From VAZQ01 sp035293945 (GTDB taxonomy: Bacteria; Pseudomonadota; Alphaproteobacteria; Rhizobiales; Xanthobacteraceae): 64,000 nt of DNA. The DNA lies in the NCBI GenBank assembly GCA_035293945.1, contig DATGLV010000003.1:1-64000 (forward strand), read 5' to 3'. The notes under the pieces are model-generated. The model saw only the letters and a list, made by a program, of their open reading frames with translations, was not told the origin of the DNA and did no database searches. Below, piece by piece: positions 44,322-51,785 of this stretch. The position numbers were made by a program, and so were the translations under genes. Every line of letters begins with the position of its first letter. Position 1 is the first letter of the stretch.

Positions 44322-45344
44322 TTACACGAGTTCTCCGGGGTAGTCCCGGGACTTGAGGCTGGTATGCAGGCGGCGGAGGTCTTCCGGCAGCCCGGAGCGG
44401 AATTCCAAGTATTCGCCCCGCAATGGATGTTCGACACCCAACATATAGGCATGCAAAGCTTGCCTTCCAAGCCCCGCGAGGGCCTGGCGGGCGTCTGGGG
44501 AGAGGCGGGCAGCCTTGGTGCGAAAGCCGGACCCATAGGTCTCATCACCGAGTAGCGGGTGGCCGATGGCGGCCAGGTGTACGCGAATTTGATGGGTGCG
44601 GCCGGTTTCCAGCCGGCAGGCCAGGAGGCTCGCGACGGGCTCGCCATCCGCACCAACATACCGCTCCAATGCCTCCCAATGAGTTACGGCATCCCGGCCG
44701 TCCGGACGCACGGCCATCTTGTCACGGGCGCGGGGGTGGCGGCCAATCGGCTGATCGACCGTGCCTTTTGGCCGCTCTGGCGCCCCCCACACAAAGGCGA
44801 GGTAAGCGCGCCGCAAAGAGCCCGAGCGGCCGTGATCGGCAAACTGCGCCGCCAAGGCTTGATGCGCCCGGTCCGTCTTCGCCACCACCAGGAGCCCGGT
44901 CGTGTCCTTGTCGAGGCGGTGGACGATTCCGGGCCGGCGGACGCCGCCGATGCCGGAGAGGCTTTCCCCGCAATGGGCGATGAGCGCGTTGACCAGCGTG
45001 CCTGTCCAGTTTCCGGCCGCAGGGTGAACCACCAAGCCCTTAGGCTTGTCGATCACGATCATCGTCTCATCTTCAAAAACAACCTGCAGCGGGATTGGTT
45101 CGGCCGCAGGCTCGGCCGGGGCCGGCGGCGGCACCTCGACCACGACCTCGTCCCCGGCGTTGACGTGATGGCCGGGATCGCGGATCGTGCGGGAGCCGAT
45201 GGCGACGCGGCCCTCCATGATCAGCGCCTTGAGCCGCGAGCGCGAAAGACCGGTGATCTGGGCTGCCAGCACGCGGTCGAGCCGCGCGCCGGCATCCGTC
45301 CCGGCAACCACCACCTTCTCCCTCTGCGGGTGTTCCGTAGACAT
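44322..45344 (-). CDS. rluD: 23S rRNA pseudouridine synthase RluD family
   Basis: Isomerises uridines of helix 69 in 23S rRNA, 340 aa. It has an N-terminal S4 RNA-binding domain ('RLDRVLAAQITGLSRSRLKA') and a catalytic domain with Asp in 'GIVHRLDKDTTGLLVVAK'; 'RLETGRTHQIRVHLA' is also conserved. RluD is the best fit, but RluC-like paralogues share these motifs. The start codon overlaps, on the opposite strand, the start of the next gene. Confidence 0.88.
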   Translation of the reverse strand: MSTEHPQREKVVVAGTDAGARLDRVLAAQITGLSRSRLKALIMEGRVAIGSRTIRDPGHHVNAGDEVVVEVPPPAPAEPAAEPIPLQVVFEDETMIVIDKPKGLVVHPAAGNWTGTLVNALIAHCGESLSGIGGVRRPGIVHRLDKDTTGLLVVAKTDRAHQALAAQFADHGRSGSLRRAYLAFVWGAPERPKGTVDQPIGRHPRARDKMAVRPDGRDAVTHWEALERYVGADGEPVASLLACRLETGRTHQIRVHLAAIGHPLLGDETYGSGFRTKAARLSPDARQALAGLGRQALHAYMLGVEHPLRGEYLEFRSGLPEDLRRLHTSLKSRDYPGELV

Positions 45345-45687
45345 GACTGATCCGCCGCCGGACAAAAAGTACCCAATGCCTGAGCCCACGGCCGACGGCA
45401 TCCTCGCCAGGGTGCGCTGGCTGATGCTGATATCGGGGGCAACCACGTTTGTTGCCATTGCGGCCGTGATGGGCGTCATCGGCTATCGCGTTTTCCGCAG
45501 CGAGGGAAGCTTCGCCAACCCCGATGTCACCGCCATGCTCCCCAAGGGCGCGCGCGTGGTGGCGATCGCGTCCACACAAGACCGCATCATCGTCACCATC
45601 GAGCTTGCCGGCGCGCTCGAGGCCCGGCTGTTCGACGCGAGGACGCTCGCCCCCGCCGGCCGCCTGCGCTTTGCGACGGAGCCTTAG
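45343..45687 (+). CDS. Small single-pass membrane protein (DUF6476-like)
   Basis: 114 aa with one membrane helix ('WLMLISGATTFVAIAAVMGVIG' region) after a Pro-rich N-terminus. A C-terminal beta-type domain follows ('VVAIASTQDRIIVTIELAG'). It resembles DUF6476 proteins found divergent from rluD in rhizobia (from memory). The ATG at 45343 shares two bases with the rluD ATG; a later start at 45376 is possible. Function unknown. Confidence 0.7.
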   Translation: MTDPPPDKKYPMPEPTADGILARVRWLMLISGATTFVAIAAVMGVIGYRVFRSEGSFANPDVTAMLPKGARVVAIASTQDRIIVTIELAGALEARLFDARTLAPAGRLRFATEP

Positions 45688-45751
45688 TCGCGGATGAAAA
45701 CTTCGGCTTAGTCCTGGGTCGTAAAACGGGGCCTCGATCACCACCTTGGCG

Positions 45752-45865
45752 CCCTCCCTCCCCCCGTGCGGGGGGAGCGTTGGGGAGGGGGTAACTGAAC
45801 TGCGTGGATTAGGGGCAACGACAATTGGAGCGCCCCCCTCTCCACGCGGGCCGGGAGAGGGAGTT
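45752..45865. repeat. GC-rich intergenic hairpin repeat
   Basis: 'CTCCCCCCGTGCGGGGGGAG' hairpin, 'GTTGGGGAGGGGG', spacer, then 'CCCCCTCTCCACGCGGGCCG' + GGAGAGGG. Same family as 37655-37770. It lies between convergent genes and may end both transcripts. Confidence 0.7.
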
Positions 45866-45882
45866 CAGACGTCTCGTTCTGC

Positions 45883-46572
45883 TCAGCGCCTCCTCGCCGT
45901 GATCTCGATCTCGACGAGCTTTCCGGGCCGCGAGAATCCTTCGACGAATTCAATCTCGGCATTATCGAGCGGCAGTGGCGCAAGCTCCGCAACCAGGCGC
46001 AACAGCGTCTCCGCCTCCTCGCCCCGGTGCAGGAAGAACGACACGCGCACCACATCGCCCCAGCCGCAGCCTGTCTCGGCAAGCAGCATGCCGGCGCGCG
46101 GCAGGATATCGGCGCATTGCCCGGCAAGGTCGGGCCTGGTCTCGCAGGTCATGCCGGCGAGGAACACCATGTGGCCCCAGGTGAGGTGGCGGATGAAGCT
46201 CTGCTCAGGCTCGTGCTCGGTCACATGCCGCACCGGATGGTCTTGCGGCGCCGCCATGGCGAAGAGCTCGAGACCCACATCGGCCGCCGAGCCGAAATGC
46301 TCGACCGAGATGTAGCTCGAGCCCGCGGCGCGCGAGCGCCCGATGAGGGCCGCAAGCCGCGCCTCGCTGCCCGCGGCGCGCGCCACCGCGGTGCGCCCAA
46401 AGATGCGCGTGCGCACCACATTGCGGAGAAGTGAGAGGTCATGCAACGCAAGCTCCTGGCCGGCGCACGCGAACAAGTCGGCACCCTGCTCGGTGAGGCT
46501 CGAGCCTGCCGAGCCTTCGACCCCGAGATAGAGGAATCGCTCCCCCTGCCAATTGAATAGCCGCTTGCGCAT
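45883..46572 (-). CDS. RidA/YjgF-like domain protein
   Basis: 229-aa cytoplasmic protein from ATG 46572. The C-terminal half has the RidA pattern: 'HMVFLAGMTCETRPDLAGQ', 'LLAETGCGWGDVVRVSFFLH' and the final 'FSRPGKLVEIEITA'. The N-terminal half (about 1-120) is less conserved and resembles a second, degenerate domain. RidA proteins deaminate reactive enamines, but the longer fused forms may act in secondary metabolism. Role here unknown. Confidence 0.7.
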   Translation of the reverse strand: MRKRLFNWQGERFLYLGVEGSAGSSLTEQGADLFACAGQELALHDLSLLRNVVRTRIFGRTAVARAAGSEARLAALIGRSRAAGSSYISVEHFGSAADVGLELFAMAAPQDHPVRHVTEHEPEQSFIRHLTWGHMVFLAGMTCETRPDLAGQCADILPRAGMLLAETGCGWGDVVRVSFFLHRGEEAETLLRLVAELAPLPLDNAEIEFVEGFSRPGKLVEIEITARRR

Positions 46573-46845
46573 GATGCCCCCGGCCGAGCCGCGCCAGATT
46601 GACAATCATCGCGAAAAAACCGTGCGCGCGGAAGACCAGGTCCGGGTGAGGCCTTAAGAAACAGAGCCGGCGCATCCTGTCCGCGCCGAGAGCTGCGGCC
46701 ATTCCCCTCGGGTCTGGTTCCCTTCGGCGAGTCTTGTCCCTGCCTCCGAGCCGGGACCGTTCCAAGCTGGCGCGTTTGTCGCTTACGCACCGCCTTAGCC
46801 TTGCGCCGCCCCCGGAAGGGGGCTATTTCGGTTGTCTCCGCGCAA
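46573..46845. other. Intergenic region upstream of the tRNA
   Basis: About 270 bp. It holds a hairpin GCCCCC-GGAA-GGGGGC followed by TATTT at 46808-46828, which may be a terminator or part of the tRNA leader. Nothing else is recognised. Confidence 0.5.
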
Positions 46846-46921
46846 GCTCCCTTCGTCTAGCGGCCCAGGACGTCGCCCTCTCACGGCGAAAACAGGGGTT
46901 CGAGTCCCCTAGGGAGCGCCA
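46846..46921 (+). tRNA. tRNA-Glu (anticodon CTC)
   Basis: Full cloverleaf of 76 nt with encoded CCA. The acceptor GCTCCCT pairs with AGGGAGC. The anticodon stem TCGCC/GGCGA closes the loop CTCTCAC, giving anticodon CTC at 46880-46882. The T arm is AGGGG-TTCGAGT-CCCCT. The sequence closely follows the E. coli tRNA-Glu pattern, which has TTC in that position. It reads GAG codons. Confidence 0.93.
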
Positions 46922-47064
46922 ATCAACAAAATCAATGACTTAGGCTCAATGAGGTACAATGCTTTGCTTCTCCACAGCAAATCGAGCCTGATATTGAAAA
47001 AGGCCCTGATACGGTAGCGCCGGACGCTCCGTGTTTCTTGAAGCGAGGCGCAGGATCAGCCGCT

Positions 47065-47268
47065 TCACCAACCCTGTGCGCCGTACCAATCGTCTATGTC
47101 CTTCCGCGCTTGATCCTTGGCGTACCCATAGCGCTCCTGAAGTTTGCCTTCGAGCTGGTCGCGCCTTCCATTTATCACATTAAGGTCATCGTCCGTGAGC
47201 TTGCCCCACTTCTCTTTGACCTTCCCCTTCACTTGCTTCCAGTTTCCTTCTACGCGGTTCCAGTCCAT
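47065..47268 (-). CDS. csbD: CsbD family stress protein
   Basis: 67-aa hydrophilic protein. The family sequence 'MDWNRVEGNWKQVKGKVKEK' and 'LDG..L' type repeat 'RDQLEGKLQERYGYAKDQ' are clear. CsbD-like proteins are abundant general-stress proteins of unknown biochemical role. A GGAGG site lies 5 nt before ATG 47268. An EcfG-type promoter 34 bp further upstream makes it a likely general-stress-regulon member. Confidence 0.9.
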   Translation of the reverse strand: MDWNRVEGNWKQVKGKVKEKWGKLTDDDLNVINGRRDQLEGKLQERYGYAKDQARKDIDDWYGAQGW

Positions 47269-47301
47269 TGCATCCTCCGTTTTGCGCATCGGTCCTTGCT
47301 T

Positions 47302-47326
47302 AACGGGGATGGAAACGGCGGGTTCC
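47302..47326 (-). promoter_or_regulatory. EcfG-type promoter of csbD
   Basis: Read on the minus strand: GGAAC (47326-47322), a 16-bp spacer, CGTT (47305-47302). It fits the alphaproteobacterial general-stress sigma consensus exactly. The -10 element is 33 bp before the csbD ATG. Confidence 0.7.
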
Positions 47327-47342
47327 CGCCCCCGCCAAGTCG

Positions 47343-47368
47343 GGAACTTGTCCCCACTCCCTGCCGTT
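47343..47368 (+). promoter_or_regulatory. EcfG-type promoter toward the HWE kinase
   Basis: GGAAC (47343-47347), a 17-bp spacer, CGTT (47365-47368). It exactly fits the consensus. The -35 element is 16 bp from the -35 of the csbD promoter, on the other strand. The kinase GTG is about 155 bp downstream. Confidence 0.65.
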
Positions 47369-47430
47369 ATGAGGGGCCGGGAGGGGGCGCGCGTGTAGGC
47401 CGGTTGCCGGTGGTTGGCGGGGAGGGCTCT

Positions 47431-47526
47431 ATGCGTCTCAGAGGCCCCTTGAGCTTCGCTATCCGCGGGGACAGCCCCTTCTTGGCGGGCAGATACTGGC
47501 ACGGGGAGAGTCACACCGAGCCGTGA
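47431..47526 (+). CDS. Possible 31-aa leader peptide coupled to the kinase
   Basis: ATG 47431 with GGGGAGGG 4 nt upstream encodes 31 residues ('MRLRGPLSFAIRGDSPF...'). Its TGA stop overlaps the kinase's GTG start (GTGA). The kinase itself has only a distant GGGGAGA, so coupling would explain its translation. There is no homologue in memory, so it may be chance. Confidence 0.3.
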   Translation: MRLRGPLSFAIRGDSPFLAGRYWHGESHTEP

Positions 47527-49295
47527 GCAGCGAGACACCATTCAAGTCGGGTGACCTTGTCCGGCTTGACCCAACGCAGCGACGTAGCGCGGGGCTGGAC
47601 GCCAACAGCGACCAGCTGCATGAGTTGCTGCGCGCTTTGCCCGCAGCCGTATACACGACTGACAGCGCCGGGCGCATCACCTTCTACAACGAGGCCGCAG
47701 CGAACCTTTGGGGCTGTCGGCCAACACTCCATAGCGATGCATGGCTTGCCTCCTGGCGGCTATTCTCGCCGAGTGGGACCGTCTTGCCGTATGACCAATC
47801 TCCGTTGGCCATAAAGGAAGGTCACGCGGCGCATGGTGTAGAGGCCGTTGGGGAGCGTATCAATGGCGTGCGCGTGCCATTCTTGGCATTTCAGTCGCCG
47901 CTACGCGATACCTTCGGTAACGTGATTGGCGCGGTCAACATGCTTGTGGACATTACGGAGCGCAAGCAGGCTGCGGAGCGCGAGAGCCAACATCAAGAGC
48001 GACTGACACTCGATTTGGCCGATGTACGGCGACTGCAAGAAATCAGTAGCCGACTCCTACAAGGAGATAAAATTGCCGCGCTATGTGACAGCATCGTGGA
48101 TTGTGCCTTGGACTTGCTGCATTCCGACATGGCGAACATGCAGGTATACGACCCTGCAAGGTGCGAATTGCAACTGCTCGCCGTGCGCGGATTTGACCAA
48201 GCCATCTTTAATGCATTCGAATGGGTAGGAGAGAATACCGGAACCTGTTGCGCCGCTTCTCTGCGTGCCGGTCAGCGGATCGTTGTACCCGATATTGAGA
48301 CATGCGATTTCATCACTGCACATGAGGGGCTTCGTAAGTGCGGCATCCGCGCGGTGCAGTCTACTCCGCTCCTGTCTCGCTCCGGTGAGCTGTTGGGCAT
48401 GATTTCGACTCATTGGCGCAGCCCGCATGAGCCTACTGAACGCGAGTTGCTTTTGATGGACGTGCTGGCCAGAGAGGCGGCCGACCTTATCGAGCGCAAG
48501 CGGAACGAGGAACTAATCACTCTGCTTGGTCGCGAAGCCGAGCACCGCACCAAAAATCTCCTCTCAACCGTGCAGGCAACGATACATCTCACGCAAGCCG
48601 ACTCGCCGAAAGCCTATAAGGAGGCCCTTGAAGGCCGCATTCAGGCACTCGCGAACGTGCAATCACTCTTTGTGCAGTCGCGATGGGCCGGGGCAGAGCT
48701 ACGCAATCTGGTTGTGCAGGAATTGTCGCCGTACAGGCATGGGGAAGAGGCTCGCATCCGGCTTGACGGCCCGGACGTGATCCTTGAACCGAATGCTGCA
48801 CAAGCCGTTGCTCTGTCCCTGCATGAACTGACAACCAACGCGGCCAAGTATGGCGCTCTGTCTGGATCGGGAGGGCATGTTCAGGTGGAATGGTCATGCG
48901 GGGCTGACGGTCAGGTTTCCATCAGTTGGTCCGAAATGGGGGGGCCTCCGGTGAAGCCGCCGACGCGTCAAGGTTTCGGCACGTGGATGTTGCAAAGCTT
49001 GATACACGCCCAGGCGCGGGGGCGAGTACATTTCGATTGGCGGACCGAAGGGCTGGTTTGCCAGATTACCCTACGCGGAGTTTGCCCCCCCCCGGACGGC
49101 CGGGTTGGAGTAGACTGCTTACAGAGGGCTGAATGGGCGATGCGCAACAACAAGCCCGTCAGCCCGCCAAGGGAAGATGCCGAGGATCAGAAAGTCTGGC
49201 GTGATCAGATCGGGCGCCTCGCCGGTGGCCTGCTCCTTGAGCGAGCCGATCAACGAGCCTTCCCCGGAAGCGTCGTTGTCGTCGGGCGGCATTAG
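47523..49295 (+). CDS. HWE-family sensor histidine kinase (PAS-GAF-HWE)
   Basis: Soluble sensor kinase, 590 aa, no membrane segments. PAS domain (about 30-150: 'AAVYTTDSAGRITFYNEAAA', 'DITERK'), GAF domain (about 165-325) and HWE catalytic core (about 335-520). The phospho-acceptor is H341 in 'REAEHRTKNLLSTV', the N box is 'LHELTTNAAKYGAL' (433-446), and the W-x-E element is W469-E471. HWE kinases often feed PhyR of the general stress pathway. A tail of about 70 residues follows the core after a run of nine C, and may reflect a shifted frame. An EcfG-type promoter lies upstream. Confidence 0.85.
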   Translation: MSSETPFKSGDLVRLDPTQRRSAGLDANSDQLHELLRALPAAVYTTDSAGRITFYNEAAANLWGCRPTLHSDAWLASWRLFSPSGTVLPYDQSPLAIKEGHAAHGVEAVGERINGVRVPFLAFQSPLRDTFGNVIGAVNMLVDITERKQAAERESQHQERLTLDLADVRRLQEISSRLLQGDKIAALCDSIVDCALDLLHSDMANMQVYDPARCELQLLAVRGFDQAIFNAFEWVGENTGTCCAASLRAGQRIVVPDIETCDFITAHEGLRKCGIRAVQSTPLLSRSGELLGMISTHWRSPHEPTERELLLMDVLAREAADLIERKRNEELITLLGREAEHRTKNLLSTVQATIHLTQADSPKAYKEALEGRIQALANVQSLFVQSRWAGAELRNLVVQELSPYRHGEEARIRLDGPDVILEPNAAQAVALSLHELTTNAAKYGALSGSGGHVQVEWSCGADGQVSISWSEMGGPPVKPPTRQGFGTWMLQSLIHAQARGRVHFDWRTEGLVCQITLRGVCPPPDGRVGVDCLQRAEWAMRNNKPVSPPREDAEDQKVWRDQIGRLAGGLLLERADQRAFPGSVVVVGRH

Positions 49296-49320
49296 CCGCT
49301 GACATCGGATGAATGATTCT

Positions 49321-49334
49321 GTACGGTGCCGTAC
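49321..49334. promoter_or_regulatory. Palindromic operator of the toxin-antitoxin pair
   Basis: GTACGG-TG-CCGTAC, a 6-bp perfect inverted repeat with a 2-bp centre, 20 bp before the antitoxin ATG. Position and form fit autoregulation by a Phd/YefM-type antitoxin. Confidence 0.6.
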
Positions 49335-49353
49335 GGTTGCAGCGGAGATCGAC

Positions 49354-49611
49354 ATGGCATACCGCATCGTACGCAAGGGCGCGGAAGAAGCTCGCAATCA
49401 GCTTCCGGATCTTCTCGAGGCAGCCGAGAAGGGCCGTTCGACGATCATTACCAGGCATGGCCGTGCGGTGGCCGCCTTGATGCCGATCGAGGCATATGGC
49501 GCCGCCGTTCGCCAGCAGCCACTGGTGCCCGTCGCGGGATCCGGTCGCGGGTTATGGGGAAAGAACAGCGCCCGCACCCTGCGAAAGCTGCGCGACGAAT
49601 GGGGCCGTTAG
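49354..49611 (+). CDS. Type II antitoxin, Phd/YefM family
   Basis: 85-aa DNA-binding antitoxin. The N-terminal 'ARNQLPDLLEAAEKGRSTII' and 'RHGRAVAALMPIEAY' are the Phd/YefM fold; the basic C-terminal tail would wrap the toxin. Start ATG 49354 with GCGGAGA upstream. It overlaps the PIN toxin gene by 13 bp. Confidence 0.85.
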   Translation: MAYRIVRKGAEEARNQLPDLLEAAEKGRSTIITRHGRAVAALMPIEAYGAAVRQQPLVPVAGSGRGLWGKNSARTLRKLRDEWGR

Positions 49612-50099
49612 ACCTTGCCGGTGTGCCGGAGGGGGCACTCCTTCTCGTCGATTCGGCGCCCATAATCTATTTCCTCGAAGGACACCCGAAGCTCGGGCCG
49701 CGCTTCAAGCCGCTGTTCGAGGTCCACGGAGCCGGGCGTCTGCGCTTTGCGGTGACGACCGTCACTGTCGCCGAGGTGCTGACCGGACCTCTGCAGGCGG
49801 GCGATGATGCGCTCGCTCGGCGTTACCGTGCGATCCTCGAATCGTGGCAGCCGATCGCGCTCGACCTGGACATTGCCGAAAGCGCTGTGAGACTGCGGGC
49901 GTCGCTCCGCCTCAAGCTGGCAGACGCTGTTCAAGCGGCCAGCGCGCTGGCGATCAATGCAGCCGCCCTGGTGACGCATGACCGGGATTTTTTCACGCGT
50001 AACCTCCCTGCGTGTCATCTCTTGAAAGCCAAGCTCTGGAAGGACAAGCGTGTCGAAAAGGGGCGCGCCACCCTTTGGCCGATCGTATCGCGGCCTTGA
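49599..50099 (+). CDS. PIN-domain toxin (VapC-like ribonuclease)
   Basis: 166-aa PIN domain protein. Acidic Mg-site residues are D in 'LLLVDSAPIIYFLEG', E in 'TVTVAEVLTGP', D in 'KLADAVQAASALAI' and D in 'LVTHDRDFFT'. It is expected to cleave tRNA or mRNA. Its ATG lies inside the antitoxin gene, the usual coupled layout. The length is slightly more than VapC (about 130-150), with a C-terminal tail. Confidence 0.85.
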   Translation: MGPLDLAGVPEGALLLVDSAPIIYFLEGHPKLGPRFKPLFEVHGAGRLRFAVTTVTVAEVLTGPLQAGDDALARRYRAILESWQPIALDLDIAESAVRLRASLRLKLADAVQAASALAINAAALVTHDRDFFTRNLPACHLLKAKLWKDKRVEKGRATLWPIVSRP

Positions 50100-50137
50100 G
50101 CCTCCAGCAGCTTTCAGGTTCGAGCCGCAAAGTTCCA

Positions 50138-50163
50138 GGAACAACCTTCCTAGGACCTTCGTT
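50138..50163 (+). promoter_or_regulatory. EcfG-type promoter of the NepR-like gene
   Basis: GGAAC (50138-50142), a 17-bp spacer, CGTT (50160-50163), an exact consensus fit. It is 37 bp before ATG 50201. Confidence 0.7.
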
Positions 50164-50200
50164 AGGTCCAAAGGGCGGGCGTAGTGTCGAGTGCCCGACA

Positions 50201-50404
50201 ATGGCCGTTCACCGTCCGCACGCAGTCCACCCGAAAAAGCCGATGCGGCACCGGGAAAAGCCTTATCACGAAGTACAGAAGAAGATCGGAGAAGAGCTCA
50301 GAAAATTATTGAAGGTACCTGCGGGGCTGCCGCATCGCTTGCTCGCGGTGCTGATGCAGATGAACGAACCCCAAAGCGAGGAACGGGATTCTGATCTGAA
50401 ATAA
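50201..50404 (+). CDS. Small NepR-like protein (putative anti-sigma factor)
   Basis: 67 aa; an inner ATG at 50243 would give 53 aa. The segment 'KKIGEELRKLLKVPAGLPHR' followed by 'LLAVLMQMNE' matches the NepR pattern of IG-x2-LR, then P-x-R-[FL]-L-x-[LV]-L, with a loop about two residues shorter. NepR binds and blocks EcfG and is released by phosphorylated PhyR. No ecfG or phyR gene is adjacent, so this would be a paralogue. It could instead be an unrelated helical protein. Confidence 0.5.
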   Translation: MAVHRPHAVHPKKPMRHREKPYHEVQKKIGEELRKLLKVPAGLPHRLLAVLMQMNEPQSEERDSDLK

Positions 50405-50500
50405 GCAAATCAAATACACTGAGGGTGCATCCCGTGCCGCGCCAAGAAACGGCCAGGAAACGGCACCGGGCCTGCCGGTGCCGCTTCGCTCTCGAAGGTG

Positions 50501-51166
50501 TCACGGGTTGTTGCGGCGACCGCCGCCACCACCTCGGCCACCACCACCGCCACCCATAGCGCGGCCACCGCCACCCGGACCGCCGCCGCCACCTAGACCG
50601 CGCCCACCACCGCCACCTGGACCGCGGCCACCGCCACCCCCCGGACCGCCCGCGCCTACCGTGCGGCCTGGACCGCCCCCACCTGCCGTCCTAGAGGGGC
50701 CGGGGCGATTGCCCTGATTTGCGACCCGGCCAGGCCCTTGGCGATTGCCTTGGTTGGCGACGCGGCCGGGCCCGCGATTGCCCTGGTTTGCGACGCGGCC
50801 AGGTCCGGGCCGGCCGGGCCTGTTGATTCCGGGGCGGCCGGCAGCAAACCGCCGGCTAAATCCCCGGTCCCGGCTGAAACGTCGGCCGCGCGCCACACTC
50901 CAGCCGCGGAAACCACTAGGGCCGCCCCACCAACGGCCTGTGACCCAGGGACCAAAATCACAAACGTACCAACCCGGGCCGCGCCAACCGAAATCGAACC
51001 AGCAATACTGCAGTCCATTCCAAACGAACTGCACGTCCTGAATCGGGTTTTGGGCATCCTCGACCGCGCGCAGGCCGAGCGATTGACCAGTCGGCGCGCC
51101 AAACGCTGGCGCAAAGACAAGGCTGCCGACCACAGCTGCCACGAATCCAATGCACGAGCGACGCAT
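50501..51166 (-). CDS. Exported Gly/Arg-rich repeat protein
   Basis: 221 aa from ATG 51166 (GGAGG upstream). Signal peptide at 1-24 ('FVAAVVGSLVFAPAFGA'), then a conserved-looking globular stretch ('VWNGLQYCWFDFGWRGPGWY'). An Arg/Gly region follows with three tandem 'GPGRVANQGNR' units (two separated by Q or P), and the C-terminal 60 residues are almost only Gly, Pro, Arg and Ala. It may bind surfaces or nucleic acid, or be a stress-induced envelope protein. A near-consensus EcfG promoter lies upstream. Confidence 0.75.
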   Translation of the reverse strand: MRRSCIGFVAAVVGSLVFAPAFGAPTGQSLGLRAVEDAQNPIQDVQFVWNGLQYCWFDFGWRGPGWYVCDFGPWVTGRWWGGPSGFRGWSVARGRRFSRDRGFSRRFAAGRPGINRPGRPGPGRVANQGNRGPGRVANQGNRQGPGRVANQGNRPGPSRTAGGGGPGRTVGAGGPGGGGGRGPGGGGGRGLGGGGGPGGGGRAMGGGGGGRGGGGGRRNNP

Positions 51167-51224
51167 CACCTATCCTCCACAATCTTGCTTGGGGTTAAGG
51201 GCCGAAACGAGCCGCTGAAAAGCC

Positions 51225-51249
51225 AACGCCGGGCCGCGACATTTTTTCC
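51225..51249 (-). promoter_or_regulatory. Possible EcfG-type promoter (near-consensus)
   Basis: Minus strand: GGAAA (51249-51245), 16-bp spacer, CGTT (51228-51225). One base differs from consensus in the -35 box. It is 58 bp before the Gly-rich gene. Confidence 0.4.
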
Positions 51250-51785
51250 GGATGTTCAATCGAGACAGATTGCCACATGAATGTTCGATACCGGCGCGTC
51301 GTGTCGCCCAGGCGCCTGAACGCGCAAAGAATATGGAAGTCAAAATCCGGACGGAAAATCTGGAAGTGAACGATCATTCATTCATGACCCCCGCAAGACG
51401 TGCCGCCACAGCGGCTTTGCGTGGGACGACTGCAGTCGCAACCGGTCTGCGGCCACGAGCAAGACGGTCAGGGAAAGTATCCGCCCGGGCCGTAACGCAA
51501 GCCGAGCAGGGCGCGCGCGCACCCACCCAATAGAACCCGCGCAGCCACTTGCAGTGGCTATTAGAATAGAAGATGAGGCCGCAGGCTTCGGCATTGCAGC
51601 GTGGCTGCGCCCGTTCCGTTGCTGCCCCGTCCAGCGCACCATTTTGGCTCAGGCGCGCGGCGCCTGCACCCGGCGGTATTCCAGGTTACTGACGGCCCCC
51701 GTTTTGGTTGCGACAATTGCGGCCGACGCTTGGCCTTGCGAGGTCGGGCGAGACAGCCCCGCAACCTCCTTCCGAAAGCTTTCAC
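51250..51785. other. Intergenic stretch, no convincing gene
   Basis: About 530 bp. Short open frames exist on both strands but none has a good ribosome-binding site or recognisable composition. No repeat family was seen. Confidence 0.4.

Noticed and set aside
50478..50717. Plus-strand Pro-rich frame opposite the Gly-rich gene
   Set aside because: Poly-Pro is what antisense of poly-Gly codons gives; no start signal.
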